A stretch of DNA of 64,000 bases, from the NCBI RefSeq assembly GCF_019880305.1, contig NZ_CP082301.1, positions 6,820,001 to 6,884,000 on the forward strand. Direction: 5' to 3'. Source of the stretch: Streptomyces decoyicus. GTDB taxonomy: Bacteria; Actinomycetota; Actinomycetes; Streptomycetales; Streptomycetaceae. Below are positions 8,722 through 18,663 of the stretch, in pieces; the stretch's first letter is position 1, and each line of letters begins with the position of its first letter. The position numbers and the translations under genes are program-made. The notes below the pieces were generated by a model. That model did not search any database. It was given only the letters and a program-made list of their open reading frames with translations, and was not told the origin of the DNA.

Positions 8722-8751
8722 TTGCCACCGTGTGTGACGGGGGCCTACGGT
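8722..8751 (+). promoter_or_regulatory. Candidate promoter of the beta-ureidopropionase operon
   Basis: TTGCCA at 8722 and TACGGT at 8746 are separated by 18 bases. The segment TTGCCACCGTG, then GTGAC, then CTACGGTC recurs with the same spacing at 12139 before the dihydropyrimidinase gene. The duplicated arrangement argues for a real promoter with a shared control sequence. Confidence 0.6.
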
Positions 8752-8813
8752 CACCTCCACACGCGTAGATCCCGCGCGGGCTGCAGGCTGACGCATCGAC
8801 AAAGGAGCAGCTC

Positions 8814-9656
8814 ATGGCCGATGTTGTGCGTGCCGCACTGGTCCAGGCGACCTGGACCGGCGACACCGAATCGATGATCGCGAAGCATGAGGAGTACGCC
8901 CGGGCGGCGGCCGCGCAGGGCGCGAAAGTGATCGGCTTCCAAGAGGTCTTCAACGCCCCGTACTTCTGCCAGGTCCAGGAGCCCGAGCACTACCGCTGGG
9001 CCGAGCCGGTGCCCGACGGCCCGACCGTCCGGCGGATGCAGGACCTGGCCCGCGAGACCGGCATGGTCATCGTCGTCCCCGTCTTCGAGGTCGAACAGTC
9101 CGGCTTCTACTACAACACCGCGGCCGTCATCGACGCCGACGGCACGGTGCTGGGCACCTACCGCAAGCACCACATCCCGCAGGTCAAGGGCTTCTGGGAG
9201 AAGTACTACTTCAAGCCGGGGAACATCGGTTGGCCGGTCTTCGACACCGCCGTCGGCAAGGTCGGCGTCTACATCTGCTACGACCGCCACTTCCCCGAGG
9301 GCTGGCGGCAGCTGGGCCTCAACGGCGCCCAGCTCGTCTACAACCCCTCCGCCACCTCCCGCGGCCTGTCCGCCTACCTCTGGCAGCTGGAGCAGCCCGC
9401 GGCCGCCGTCGCCAACGAGTACTTCATCGCGGCGATCAACCGGGTCGGCGTCGAGGAGTACGGCGACAACGACTTCTACGGCACCAGCTACTTCGTCGAC
9501 CCCCGAGGCCAGTTCGTCGGCGACGTCGCCAGCGACTCCAAGGAGGAACTGGTCATCCGCGACCTCGACTTCGCCCTGATCGACGAGGTCCGGCAGCAGT
9601 GGGCGTTCTACCGCGACCGCCGCCCCGACGCGTACGACGGGCTGGTGCAGCCATGA
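8814..9656 (+). CDS. Beta-ureidopropionase / N-carbamoyl amidohydrolase (nitrilase superfamily)
   Basis: A 280-residue carbon-nitrogen hydrolase. The Glu-Lys-Cys triad is visible as Glu44 (GFQEVF), Lys118 (YRKHHIP) and Cys155 (YICYDRHFPEG). The RHFPEG loop and the long, nearly invariant central region are typical of enzymes acting on N-carbamoyl-beta-alanine, the last step of reductive uracil breakdown (releasing beta-alanine, CO2 and ammonia). An AAGGAG sequence precedes the ATG at good spacing. The stop codon overlaps the start of the next gene (ATGA), which indicates translational coupling with the aminotransferase. Placement next to dihydropyrimidinase and a nucleobase permease supports this function over a generic nitrilase. 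Confidence 0.88.
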   Translation: MADVVRAALVQATWTGDTESMIAKHEEYARAAAAQGAKVIGFQEVFNAPYFCQVQEPEHYRWAEPVPDGPTVRRMQDLARETGMVIVVPVFEVEQSGFYYNTAAVIDADGTVLGTYRKHHIPQVKGFWEKYYFKPGNIGWPVFDTAVGKVGVYICYDRHFPEGWRQLGLNGAQLVYNPSATSRGLSAYLWQLEQPAAAVANEYFIAAINRVGVEEYGDNDFYGTSYFVDPRGQFVGDVASDSKEELVIRDLDFALIDEVRQQWAFYRDRRPDAYDGLVQP

Positions 9657-10975
9657 CCCAGACCCCCCAGGACACGGCCGCCCTGCACGCCCGCCACCAG
9701 GCCGTCCTGCCCTCCTGGCTCAGCCTCTACTACGAGCGGCCCCTCGAACTCACCCACGGCGAGGGCCGCCACGTCTGGGACGCCGAGGGCAACCGCTACC
9801 TCGACTTCTTCGGCGGCATCCTCACCACCATGACGGCGCATGCGCTGCCCGAGGTGACCAAGGCCGTCAGCGAGCAGGCCGGCCGCATCATCCACACCTC
9901 CACGCTCTACCTCTCCCGCCCCATGGTCGAGCTGGCGGAGCGGATCGTGGCGCTCTCCGGCATCCCCGACGCCCGGGTCTTCTTCACCACCTCCGGTACG
10001 GAGGCCAATGACGCGGCCCTGCTGCTGGCCACCACGCACCGCCGCTCCAACCAGATCCTGGCGATGCGCAACAGCTACCACGGCCGCTCGTTCTCCACCG
10101 TCGGCATCACCGGCAACCAGAGCTGGTCGCCGACCAGCCTCTCGCCGCTTCAGACGCTCTATGTGCACGGCGGGGTACGCAGCCGCGGCCCGTACGCGGA
10201 GCTGAGCGATGCCGAGTACACCGCCGCCTGCGTCGCCGACCTGGAGGACATGCTCCAGCAGACCGCGGGCGGTGTCGCCGCGCTGATCGCCGAACCGGTC
10301 CAGGGCGTCGGCGGGTTCACCATGCCGCCCGACGGCCTCTACGCCGCGTTCCGCGAGGTGCTCGCGCGGCACGGCATCCTCTGGATCAGCGATGAGGTGC
10401 AGACCGGCTGGGGCCGCACCGGCGACCACTTCTGGGGCTGGCAGGCGCACGCCGGCCAGGGCCCGCCCGACATGCTCACCTTCGCCAAGGGCATCGGCAA
10501 CGGCATGTCCATCGGCGGCGTGGTGGCCCGCGCCGAGGTGATGAACTCGCTCTCCGCGAACTCCATCTCCACCTTCGGCGGCAGCCCGGTCACCATGGCC
10601 GCGGGCCTGGCCAACCTCAACTACCTCCTCGAACACGACCTCCAGGGCAACGCCCGGCGGGTCGGCGGTCTGCTCATCGAGCGGCTGCGGGCGGTCGCGG
10701 CCGGCCTGGAATTCGTCCGGGAAGTGCGCGGCCGCGGCCTGATGATCGGTATCGAACTGGTCCGCCCCGGCACCGACGAGCGCTCGCCCGAGGCCGCTTC
10801 GCTGGTCGTGGAGGCCGCCAGGGAACGCGGTCTGCTGGTCGGCAAGGGCGGCCAGGGCGGCGCCTCGCTGCGGATCGCCCCGCCGATGACGCTGACCGTC
10901 GCCGAGGCCGAGGAGGGCGCGGATCTGCTCGCGGACGCGCTGCGGGCGGCGCACAGCATGGCGGCCGCTTCCTAG
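9653..10975 (+). CDS. Class III (PLP) aminotransferase, probably beta-alanine/omega-amino acid
   Basis: A 440-residue fold-type I aminotransferase. The PLP lysine is Lys279 in TFAKGIGNG; the cofactor motif DEVQTGWGRTG precedes it and the phosphate-binding TSGTEAND lies near the N-terminus. It starts at the ATG overlapping the stop codon of the carbamoyl amidohydrolase (ATGA), so the two are co-translated. In this context the likely role is to transaminate beta-alanine (or the 2-methyl homologue from thymine) to the semialdehyde. The AGXT2/alanine-glyoxylate branch of the class is the closest recognisable match. The exact amino acceptor is not readable from sequence. Confidence 0.88.
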   Translation: MTQTPQDTAALHARHQAVLPSWLSLYYERPLELTHGEGRHVWDAEGNRYLDFFGGILTTMTAHALPEVTKAVSEQAGRIIHTSTLYLSRPMVELAERIVALSGIPDARVFFTTSGTEANDAALLLATTHRRSNQILAMRNSYHGRSFSTVGITGNQSWSPTSLSPLQTLYVHGGVRSRGPYAELSDAEYTAACVADLEDMLQQTAGGVAALIAEPVQGVGGFTMPPDGLYAAFREVLARHGILWISDEVQTGWGRTGDHFWGWQAHAGQGPPDMLTFAKGIGNGMSIGGVVARAEVMNSLSANSISTFGGSPVTMAAGLANLNYLLEHDLQGNARRVGGLLIERLRAVAAGLEFVREVRGRGLMIGIELVRPGTDERSPEAASLVVEAARERGLLVGKGGQGGASLRIAPPMTLTVAEAEEGADLLADALRAAHSMAAAS

Positions 10976-10993
10976 CGGACACCACCGCGGCCG

Positions 10994-11024
10994 GCGGGGG
11001 CTTCACGAGGCGCGAGGCCCCCGC
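10994..11024. terminator. Hairpin between convergent genes
   Basis: An 11-bp stem (GCGGGGGCTTC paired with GAGGCCCCCGC, one G-T pair) closes a 9-base loop 18 bases after the aminotransferase stop. It would serve both this operon and the convergent metal-receptor gene. There is no T-tract, as is common in streptomycetes. Confidence 0.55.
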
Positions 11025-11050
11025 TCACCCGCGGCGGGCCCCGGCACGGC

Positions 11051-11935
11051 TCACTCCGTCCCGGCGGACGCGCGCACCGTCTCGGCCAGCAGGGTGAAGA
11101 AACAGGTGTGCGCGCGCCGGCTGCACGGGGCCTCCGGGTTCCACGGCAGCAGCCGGGCCCGCGCCTCGATCGCGCGCCAGTGCTCGTCGGCCCGGAGCTC
11201 CTGGGGCCGGGCGGCATTGACCCGTACGTCCATGAGCACGATGTCCGGGCCCATCGCCGCGGCCTCCGCCCAGCCGACCGTGGACCAGTTCACCCCGGCG
11301 CCCGCGGCCGGTTCCAGCAGCCCGACGCCGTGTTCGGTCAGCGCCCGCAGATCGGGCCAGGAGCTGGGCCGGGCCAGATGCACCCGCTCCGGGCCCGCGG
11401 GCGACAGCGCCAGCACCCGCGGCCGCACGGGGCCGCCGGTCGCCTGCCGCAGGGCATCCTCCGCGGCGTCCAACTCGCGGGCGGCGGCCGGGGATTCGCC
11501 CCGGCCGAGCGAACCGGCGAGCGCAGCGAAGCGTTCGCGCACCTCGGCCAGGCTCCGGCCGGGGCCCACCGCGACCGTGGCGAGAGGGACATGTGTCTCC
11601 AGCTCCAGCGCGGTCTTCTGCTCCAGCCCGTAGACCTGCTCGCCGTCATAGGTCACGGCCACGACGAGGTCCGGTTCCGCCTCCAGCAGGGTGTCCGGGT
11701 GCAGCGCACCGCCCGAACCCAGGTAGGGGATCTCCGCGAGCGGCAGCTCACCGGCCTTGGCGGGGTCGGGGGCGGCGCCGTCGTGCTGGGACCCGAAGAG
11801 GCCCACGGGACGTATACCGTGGTCCCACAGCGTCGCCCCCGCCTGTATGTACGCCACGATCCGCAACGGCCGGTCCCCGGCCACCGCAAGGCGCCCCCGG
11901 TCGTCGGAGAACTCCCACGGTGTGCTGTGCTCCAT
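11051..11935 (-). CDS. Helical-backbone metal-receptor (BtuF/TroA-like) protein without export signal
   Basis: A 294-residue protein with the fold of class III substrate-binding proteins: an N-terminal lobe with RIVAYIQAGATLWDHG and VGLFGSQHDG, EPDLVVAVTYDGEQVYGLEQ, a long central helix, and a second lobe with GPDIVLMDVR. Such proteins normally bind cobalamin or ferric siderophores outside the cell, yet here no signal peptide or lipobox precedes the domain, and no ABC permease or ATPase gene is nearby. It is therefore probably cytoplasmic. It sits on the opposite strand inside the pyrimidine locus, so it may sense or carry a metabolite of that pathway; this is inference. The ATG at 11935 is chosen because GAGGGGCGAGGGG precedes it. 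Confidence 0.7.
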   Translation of the reverse strand: MEHSTPWEFSDDRGRLAVAGDRPLRIVAYIQAGATLWDHGIRPVGLFGSQHDGAAPDPAKAGELPLAEIPYLGSGGALHPDTLLEAEPDLVVAVTYDGEQVYGLEQKTALELETHVPLATVAVGPGRSLAEVRERFAALAGSLGRGESPAAARELDAAEDALRQATGGPVRPRVLALSPAGPERVHLARPSSWPDLRALTEHGVGLLEPAAGAGVNWSTVGWAEAAAMGPDIVLMDVRVNAARPQELRADEHWRAIEARARLLPWNPEAPCSRRAHTCFFTLLAETVRASAGTE

Positions 11936-12138
11936 GACCCCTCGCCCCTCTGCGTCGTCCGTCAGGATGCTGTGGCCTTCGCCCGGATGGCCCGCCGGCG
12001 TCGGCGGATATCTGCCCATCGCGTCACTCCCGCACCCCTCCGCCGCGTACCGGGCCCAAGGCGTCCGGGCGCCGCGTTGAACCGTCCAGCTGATCGTCGG
12101 GGCAACACGAACGTCTCCGCTGATTAACGGTCACGGTA

Positions 12139-12168
12139 TTGCCACCGTGGGTGACATGCTTCTACGGT
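12139..12168 (+). promoter_or_regulatory. Candidate promoter of the dihydropyrimidinase operon
   Basis: TTGCCA at 12139 and TACGGT at 12163 are again 18 bases apart and share TTGCCACCGTG, GTGAC and CTACGGTC with the site at 8722. This suggests that the two halves of the pyrimidine pathway are co-regulated. Confidence 0.6.
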
Positions 12169-12303
12169 CTCCTTCTCGACCGTGATCTACGGGTGTAGAC
12201 CGGTTGTGGCGTGGCGTCAGCGGAGCAGACCTGCCGAGGGGATGGTGCGCGTCGAGCTCCGCCTTCCCGTGCCGCCGTTGTCGCTGGTGTGGAAGGAGCA
12301 AGG

Positions 12304-13713
12304 ATGGTGAGCCGTACGGTCGTCCGGGGCGGACTGGTCATCACAGCCGCCGATGAGATCCACGCCGATGTCCTGGTGGAGGGCGGCCGGATCGCCGCCC
12401 TCGCCGCGCACGGCAGCGCCACCGCGGACAGCTGGGGGGAGTCGGCGGACCGCATCCTCGACGCCACCGGCAGGTATGTCATCCCGGGAGGCGTCGACGC
12501 ACACACCCACCTGGACTTCCCGTTCGGCGGAACGTTCTCCTCCGACAACTTCGAGACCGGGACCCGCGCCGCCGCCTGGGGCGGCACCACCACCATCGTC
12601 GACTTCGCCGTCCAGTCCCGCGGCAAGTCGCTCCGCGCCGGCCTGGACACCTGGCACGCCAAGTCCGACGCCCAGTGCGCCATCGACTATGCGTTCCACA
12701 TGATCCTCTCGGATGTGAACGAGCACACCCTCAAGGAGATGGACCTCCTGGTGGCGGAGGGTGTCACCTCCTTCAAGCTGTTCACCGCCTACCCCGGCGT
12801 CTTCTACAGCGACGACGGACAGATCCTGCGCGCCATGCAGCAGTCCGCCGACAACGGCGGTCTGATCATGATGCACGCCGAGAACGGCATCGCCATCGAC
12901 GTCCTCGTCGAACAGGCGCTGGCCGCGGGCCGCACCGACCCGCGCTACCACGGCGAGGTCCGCCACGTCCTCCTGGAGGCCGAGGCCACCCACCGCACCA
13001 TCCAGCTGGCGCGGGTGGCCGGCGCACCGCTCTATATCGTCCATGTCTCCGCCGAGGAAGCCCTGGCCGAGATCGCCCAGGCCCGGGACAAGGGGCTGAA
13101 CGTCTTCGGTGAGACCTGCCCGCAGTACCTGTTCCTGTCCACCGACAACCTCGCCGAGCCGGACTTCGCGGGCGCCAAATACGTGTGCTCCACCCCGTTG
13201 CGGCCCCGGGAGCATCAGGCGGCGCTGTGGCGCGGGCTGCGCACCAACGACCTCCAGGTGGTCTCCACCGACCACTGCCCCTTCTGCTTCCAGGGGCAGA
13301 AGGAGCTCGGCCGCGGCGACTTCTCCAAGATCCCCAACGGGATGCCCGGTGTGGAGAACCGGATGGACCTCCTCCACCAGGCCGTCGTGGAGGGCCGGAT
13401 CAGCCGTCGGCGCTGGATCGAGATCGCCTGCGCGGCCCCGGCCCGGATGTTCGGCCTCTACCCGAAGAAGGGCACCATCGCTCCCGGCGCCGATGCCGAC
13501 CTCGTCCTCTACGACCCCACCGCGGAACAGACCGTCTCCGCCGAGACCCACCACATGAACGTCGACTACTCGGCGTACGAGGGCAAACGGCTCACCGGCC
13601 AGGTCGAGACGGTCCTCTCACGGGGTGAACTCGTCATCGACCGCCGGGAGTTCACCGGACGTGCGGGACACGGTCAGTACATCCCGCGTGGCACATGCCA
13701 GTACCTCACTTAA
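12304..13713 (+). CDS. hydA: Dihydropyrimidinase (D-hydantoinase)
   Basis: A 469-residue amidohydrolase that opens dihydrouracil or dihydrothymine to the N-carbamoyl-beta-amino acid. The binuclear metal site is complete: His67 and His69 (DAHTHLDF), the lysine that becomes carboxylated, Lys158 (SFKLFTAY), His191, His247 and Asp323 (STDHCPF). The substrate loop GVFYSDDGQI is present. The ATG at 12304 has AAGGAG at ideal distance; an earlier in-frame start would add about 31 unrelated residues. It heads a run of three co-directional genes with the LLM oxidoreductase (whose Shine-Dalgarno overlaps this stop codon) and the permease. Hydantoin substrates are the main alternative. Confidence 0.93.
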   Translation: MVSRTVVRGGLVITAADEIHADVLVEGGRIAALAAHGSATADSWGESADRILDATGRYVIPGGVDAHTHLDFPFGGTFSSDNFETGTRAAAWGGTTTIVDFAVQSRGKSLRAGLDTWHAKSDAQCAIDYAFHMILSDVNEHTLKEMDLLVAEGVTSFKLFTAYPGVFYSDDGQILRAMQQSADNGGLIMMHAENGIAIDVLVEQALAAGRTDPRYHGEVRHVLLEAEATHRTIQLARVAGAPLYIVHVSAEEALAEIAQARDKGLNVFGETCPQYLFLSTDNLAEPDFAGAKYVCSTPLRPREHQAALWRGLRTNDLQVVSTDHCPFCFQGQKELGRGDFSKIPNGMPGVENRMDLLHQAVVEGRISRRRWIEIACAAPARMFGLYPKKGTIAPGADADLVLYDPTAEQTVSAETHHMNVDYSAYEGKRLTGQVETVLSRGELVIDRREFTGRAGHGQYIPRGTCQYLT

Positions 13714-13724
13714 GGAGCGCCGCT

Positions 13725-14726
13725 GTGGACTTCGGAGTTGTCCTGCAGGCCGACCCGCCCTCCGCCGCCGTCGTGTCCCTGATGCGCCGGGCCGAGCGCA
13801 ACGGCTTCCGCTACGGCTGGACCTTCGACTCGACCGTGCTGTGGCAGGAACCGTTCGTCCTCTACAGCCGCATCCTGGAACACACCGAGCGGCTGATCGT
13901 CGGGCCGATGGTCACCAACCCCTCCACCCGCGCCCCCGAAGTCACCGCCTCCACCTTCGCCACCCTCAACGAGATGTACGGCAACCGCACCGTCTGCGGC
14001 ATCGGCCGCGGCGACTCCGCGATGCGGGTGGCCGGGCGGCCGCCGAACACCCTGGCCCGGCTGGGCGAGGCGATCGGTGTCATCCGCGATCTCGCCGAGG
14101 GGCGGGAGGCGTATGTCGGCGACCACCGGATCAAGATCCCCTGGATCAAGGACGGCAAGCTGCCGGTCTGGATGGCCGCCTACGGGCCCAAGGCCCTTGC
14201 CATGGCCGGCGAGCTGGCCGACGGCTTCATCCTCCAGCTCGCCGACCCGTTCCTCACCGAGTGGATGATCAAGGCCGTACGGAAGGCCGCCGTGGACGCC
14301 GGACGCGATCCGGACGAGATCACCATCTGTGTCGCCGCACCCGCCTACGTGGGCGACGACATCGAGCACGCCCGCGACCAGTGCCGCTGGTTCGGCGGCA
14401 TGGTCGGCAACCACGTCGCCGACCTCGTCGCACGCTACGGCGAGCACTCCGGCATGGTGCCGGACGAGCTGACCGACTACATCAAGGCCCGGGAGAGCTA
14501 CGACTACGCCCACCACGGCCGGTCGGGCAACCCGGACGCGGGTTTTGTGTCGGACACCGTCGTCGAGCGCTTCTGCCTGCTCGGCCCGGTCGCCGCGCAC
14601 CTCGACAAGCTGCAACAGCTCAAGGCGCTGGGCGTGGACCAGTTCGCCCTCTACGCCATGCACGACGCCAAGGAATCCACCCTCGACGCCTACGGAGCAG
14701 AGATCCTTCCCGCGTTCGCCGACTGA
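13725..14726 (+). CDS. F420-type LLM-class oxidoreductase (TIGR03842-like)
   Basis: A 333-residue luciferase-like monooxygenase-family protein of the F420-dependent branch. It begins with VDFGVVLQADPP, has GWTFDSTVLW and the VGPMVTNPSTR segment that lines the deazaflavin site, and GIGRGDSAMR for the phosphate-binding region. The GTG at 13725 is chosen because TAAGGAG lies directly before it, overlapping the dihydropyrimidinase stop. This subfamily travels with pyrimidine-degradation genes. No NADPH-type dihydropyrimidine dehydrogenase is present here, so it is a good candidate for the first step, reducing uracil or thymine with F420H2. That reaction is inferred from context only. Confidence 0.8.
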   Translation: MDFGVVLQADPPSAAVVSLMRRAERNGFRYGWTFDSTVLWQEPFVLYSRILEHTERLIVGPMVTNPSTRAPEVTASTFATLNEMYGNRTVCGIGRGDSAMRVAGRPPNTLARLGEAIGVIRDLAEGREAYVGDHRIKIPWIKDGKLPVWMAAYGPKALAMAGELADGFILQLADPFLTEWMIKAVRKAAVDAGRDPDEITICVAAPAYVGDDIEHARDQCRWFGGMVGNHVADLVARYGEHSGMVPDELTDYIKARESYDYAHHGRSGNPDAGFVSDTVVERFCLLGPVAAHLDKLQQLKALGVDQFALYAMHDAKESTLDAYGAEILPAFAD

Positions 14727-14886
14727 ACGGGCGCTCGGACGGGGCGGTGCACACCGCCTCCGGCTTGCGGCCCGAGACGGCCCCAGCGGTCGTGGCGGCC
14801 GGCCGGCGTGCCGGGCGCCACGACCGATGCCCCGCTGCGCCGCCCCGGCCACCGGGCGGCCCGCACCCGGACGAAAGGCCCCGCAC

Positions 14887-16440
<1,554 letters not shown>

Positions 16441-16520
16441 ACCGTGCCCGCCGCGGCTCCCGGGCCGCGCCGGGTCCGCCTCCGCGGCCACGCGCCCGCC
16501 CGCCGTAGCGGAAGAACTGG

Positions 16521-17585
16521 TCAGGGGACGCGTGTGGTCCACTCGGCGTGGGCGAATTTGGTCCGCACGAGGTCCTGGGCGCGGGCCAGTTCCTCGGCGG
16601 TGACCTCGCCGCGGGTGAGGCCGTAGCGGGAGCGGAAGGAGTCGATCATCCTCTCGATGACGGCCTCGCGCGGCAGTCCGGTCTGGCGGCGCAGCGGGTC
16701 GACGCGCTTCTTGGCGCTCCCGGTGCCCTTGTCGGAGAGCTTCTCCTTGCCGATGCGCAGCACATCGAGCATCTTGTCGGCGTCGATGTCGTAGGACATG
16801 GTCACGTGGTGCAGGACCGCACCGGGCCCGCCGTCCGGTCCGACCATGCGCTTCTGCGCGGCGCCGGCGACCTTTCCGACCTCGGTGGCGATGTCGTTGA
16901 GCGGCTGGTACCACGCCTTGATGCCCATGTCGCCGAGAGCGGCGAGGACCCAGTCGTCGAGATAGGCGTAGCTGTCGGCGAAGGACAGGCCCGAGACGAG
17001 CGCCTCGGGGACGGCGAGCGAGTAGGTGATGGTGCTCCGGGGTTCGGCGAACATGGCGCCGCCACCGGAGATCCGGCGCACCACGGTGACGCCGTGGCGG
17101 GCGACCCCCTCGGGATCGACCTCGTTGCGCAGTGACTGGAAGCTGCCGATGATGACGGCGGGGGAGTCCCACTCCCAGACCCGGAGCGTCGGCGGGCGCC
17201 GGCCCGCGGCGACCTCGGCGGTGATGACCTCGTCGAGGGCCATGTGGAGGGCGGGCGGCTGGGGACTTTCGTGGATGAGCTGCCAGTCGTAGTCGCCCCA
17301 CTCGGTGGCCTGCGCGAGGGCCCGGCGTACGGCGACGGCGACCCCTGCCGACGTGATCCCGAACATCACCGTGCCGTCGGGAAGAGCCCTTTCGATGCGG
17401 GCGGCGAGGCCGGCCGCGTCGGTGTGGGCCGGGGCGCCTTCCAGGGCCGCGTCGATCGCCGGGAGGGCCTCGTCGGGTTCGAGGAAGAAGTCCCCGGCCA
17501 CGCGCACGTTCCGCAGTACGCCGCCCTCGACGTCCAGGTCGACCACGACGAGCTTGCCGTCGGGGACTTTGTACTCGCCGTGCAC
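16521..17585 (-). CDS. lplA: Lipoate-protein ligase A family, two-domain
   Basis: A 354-residue protein. The first about 95 residues (starting at GTG 17585) form the small accessory domain also seen at the end of LplA (LVVVDLDVEGG, then DFFLEPDEALPAID). The catalytic LplA/BirA fold follows, with MALDE, VIIGSFQSLRNEV and RRISGGGAMFAEP. The lysine of the active site is in VGKVAGAAQKR. It attaches scavenged lipoate to 2-oxoacid dehydrogenase or glycine-cleavage proteins in the cytoplasm. The domain order is reversed compared with E. coli LplA, an arrangement I recall from other actinobacteria. It is a single gene, convergent with the permease. Confidence 0.88.
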   Translation of the reverse strand: MHGEYKVPDGKLVVVDLDVEGGVLRNVRVAGDFFLEPDEALPAIDAALEGAPAHTDAAGLAARIERALPDGTVMFGITSAGVAVAVRRALAQATEWGDYDWQLIHESPQPPALHMALDEVITAEVAAGRRPPTLRVWEWDSPAVIIGSFQSLRNEVDPEGVARHGVTVVRRISGGGAMFAEPRSTITYSLAVPEALVSGLSFADSYAYLDDWVLAALGDMGIKAWYQPLNDIATEVGKVAGAAQKRMVGPDGGPGAVLHHVTMSYDIDADKMLDVLRIGKEKLSDKGTGSAKKRVDPLRRQTGLPREAVIERMIDSFRSRYGLTRGEVTAEELARAQDLVRTKFAHAEWTTRVP

Positions 17586-17769
17586 CGCGCTGCCTCCACG
17601 TCATCGGCCGCACCGGCCGTTCCAAGCGTCCTGTTTCGCCCCACATTAACCGGGCCGTGCGGAACGCCGGCCGCGAGGTTCGAGCCGAGGCCGGCGGGAC
17701 GGTGCACCGGTGAGGTGCCCCCGCGCCCGGACCGGCGCGGCGGTCCGGCGAGGGGGTCAGGCGAGGGGG

Positions 17770-18663
17770 TCAGGCCGTGGCACCGGGAGCGGACTCCCAG
17801 ATCTTGGTGAGGTAGGCGATGCCGCTCTCGACGCTCTCGTTGCGGGTCTCGAACGCGATCACGCCTTCCCAGTTCCGCAGCCGGATGGCATCCGTGATCT
17901 CGCGGAGGGACAGCGTGCCCTCGTCGAGTGCGAGGTGTGCGTCCTGGTCACCGCCGTTGTTGCTCAGCGACAGGGCGGCGATCGACGACGAGAACTTCTC
18001 GAACAGGGGCACCGCGGCCGCCTGGTTCACATTCGCGTGGCCGACGTCCAGGATGAACTTGAGGTCGGGCATCGCGTTCAGCGCCGCCGAGAAGTCCGTC
18101 TCCCGTGTGAAGACGTAGGAGAACGGGCGGAACTTCGGGTAGTAGGAGAGGTTCTCCAGCCAGACCTCGACGCCCTTCTCGGTCGCCTCGGCCACGACCT
18201 CCGAAAGCAGCGTGAGGAACCGTTCGAGCGCGGCATCGCGGTGCGCCTTGGTCGGCCGGGGCTCGACGAACGCGCCGCCGTGTATGACCAGGGAGGTCGC
18301 TTCGAGCCGCGCCGCCAGGTCGACCTCGCTCCGCACATAGCGCAGGGACGCCTCCCGGACCTCCGGGATCTCCGATGCCAGCGGCGCCCGGAAGTTGCCG
18401 TGCAGGACGGGCGAGAGACCGCGGTCGGCCGCGGCCGCCACCAGTGTGCGGCTGCGGTCCTCGGACCAGTTGTGCGGCATGTCCGTCATCAGGCTGGCAT
18501 CGATGTACCAGTGGCTGCACCCCTCCTCTTGGGCCGCGGCCAGCCCTTCCTCCGCGCTCAGGTAGCGCTGGACGGCGACACCGGTGGCAAAGGGCAAGGA
18601 CTGTGTGTAAGGCGAACTGTTCAAATTGCACCCACTTCGGAGAGGCCGGCCATTGTTCGCCAA
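17770..18663 (-). CDS. Xylose-isomerase-like TIM-barrel protein
   Basis: A TIM barrel of the AP-endonuclease-2/sugar-isomerase superfamily, about 285-297 residues. Readable metal-site strands are LVIHGGAF, VEVWLENLSYYP (with the Glu ligand), FILDVGHANVNQ (Asp and His ligands) and VIAFETRN (Glu). This is the pattern of isomerases, epimerases and hydroxypyruvate-isomerase-like enzymes. No ATG fits the barrel start: the longest frame begins at TTG 18663, and another TTG at 18624 leaves the first beta strand intact, so the start is uncertain. It lies on the opposite strand 1.3 kb from the NRPS regulator, so membership in that cluster is possible but unproven. Confidence 0.75.
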   Translation of the reverse strand: MANNGRPLRSGCNLNSSPYTQSLPFATGVAVQRYLSAEEGLAAAQEEGCSHWYIDASLMTDMPHNWSEDRSRTLVAAAADRGLSPVLHGNFRAPLASEIPEVREASLRYVRSEVDLAARLEATSLVIHGGAFVEPRPTKAHRDAALERFLTLLSEVVAEATEKGVEVWLENLSYYPKFRPFSYVFTRETDFSAALNAMPDLKFILDVGHANVNQAAAVPLFEKFSSSIAALSLSNNGGDQDAHLALDEGTLSLREITDAIRLRNWEGVIAFETRNESVESGIAYLTKIWESAPGATA

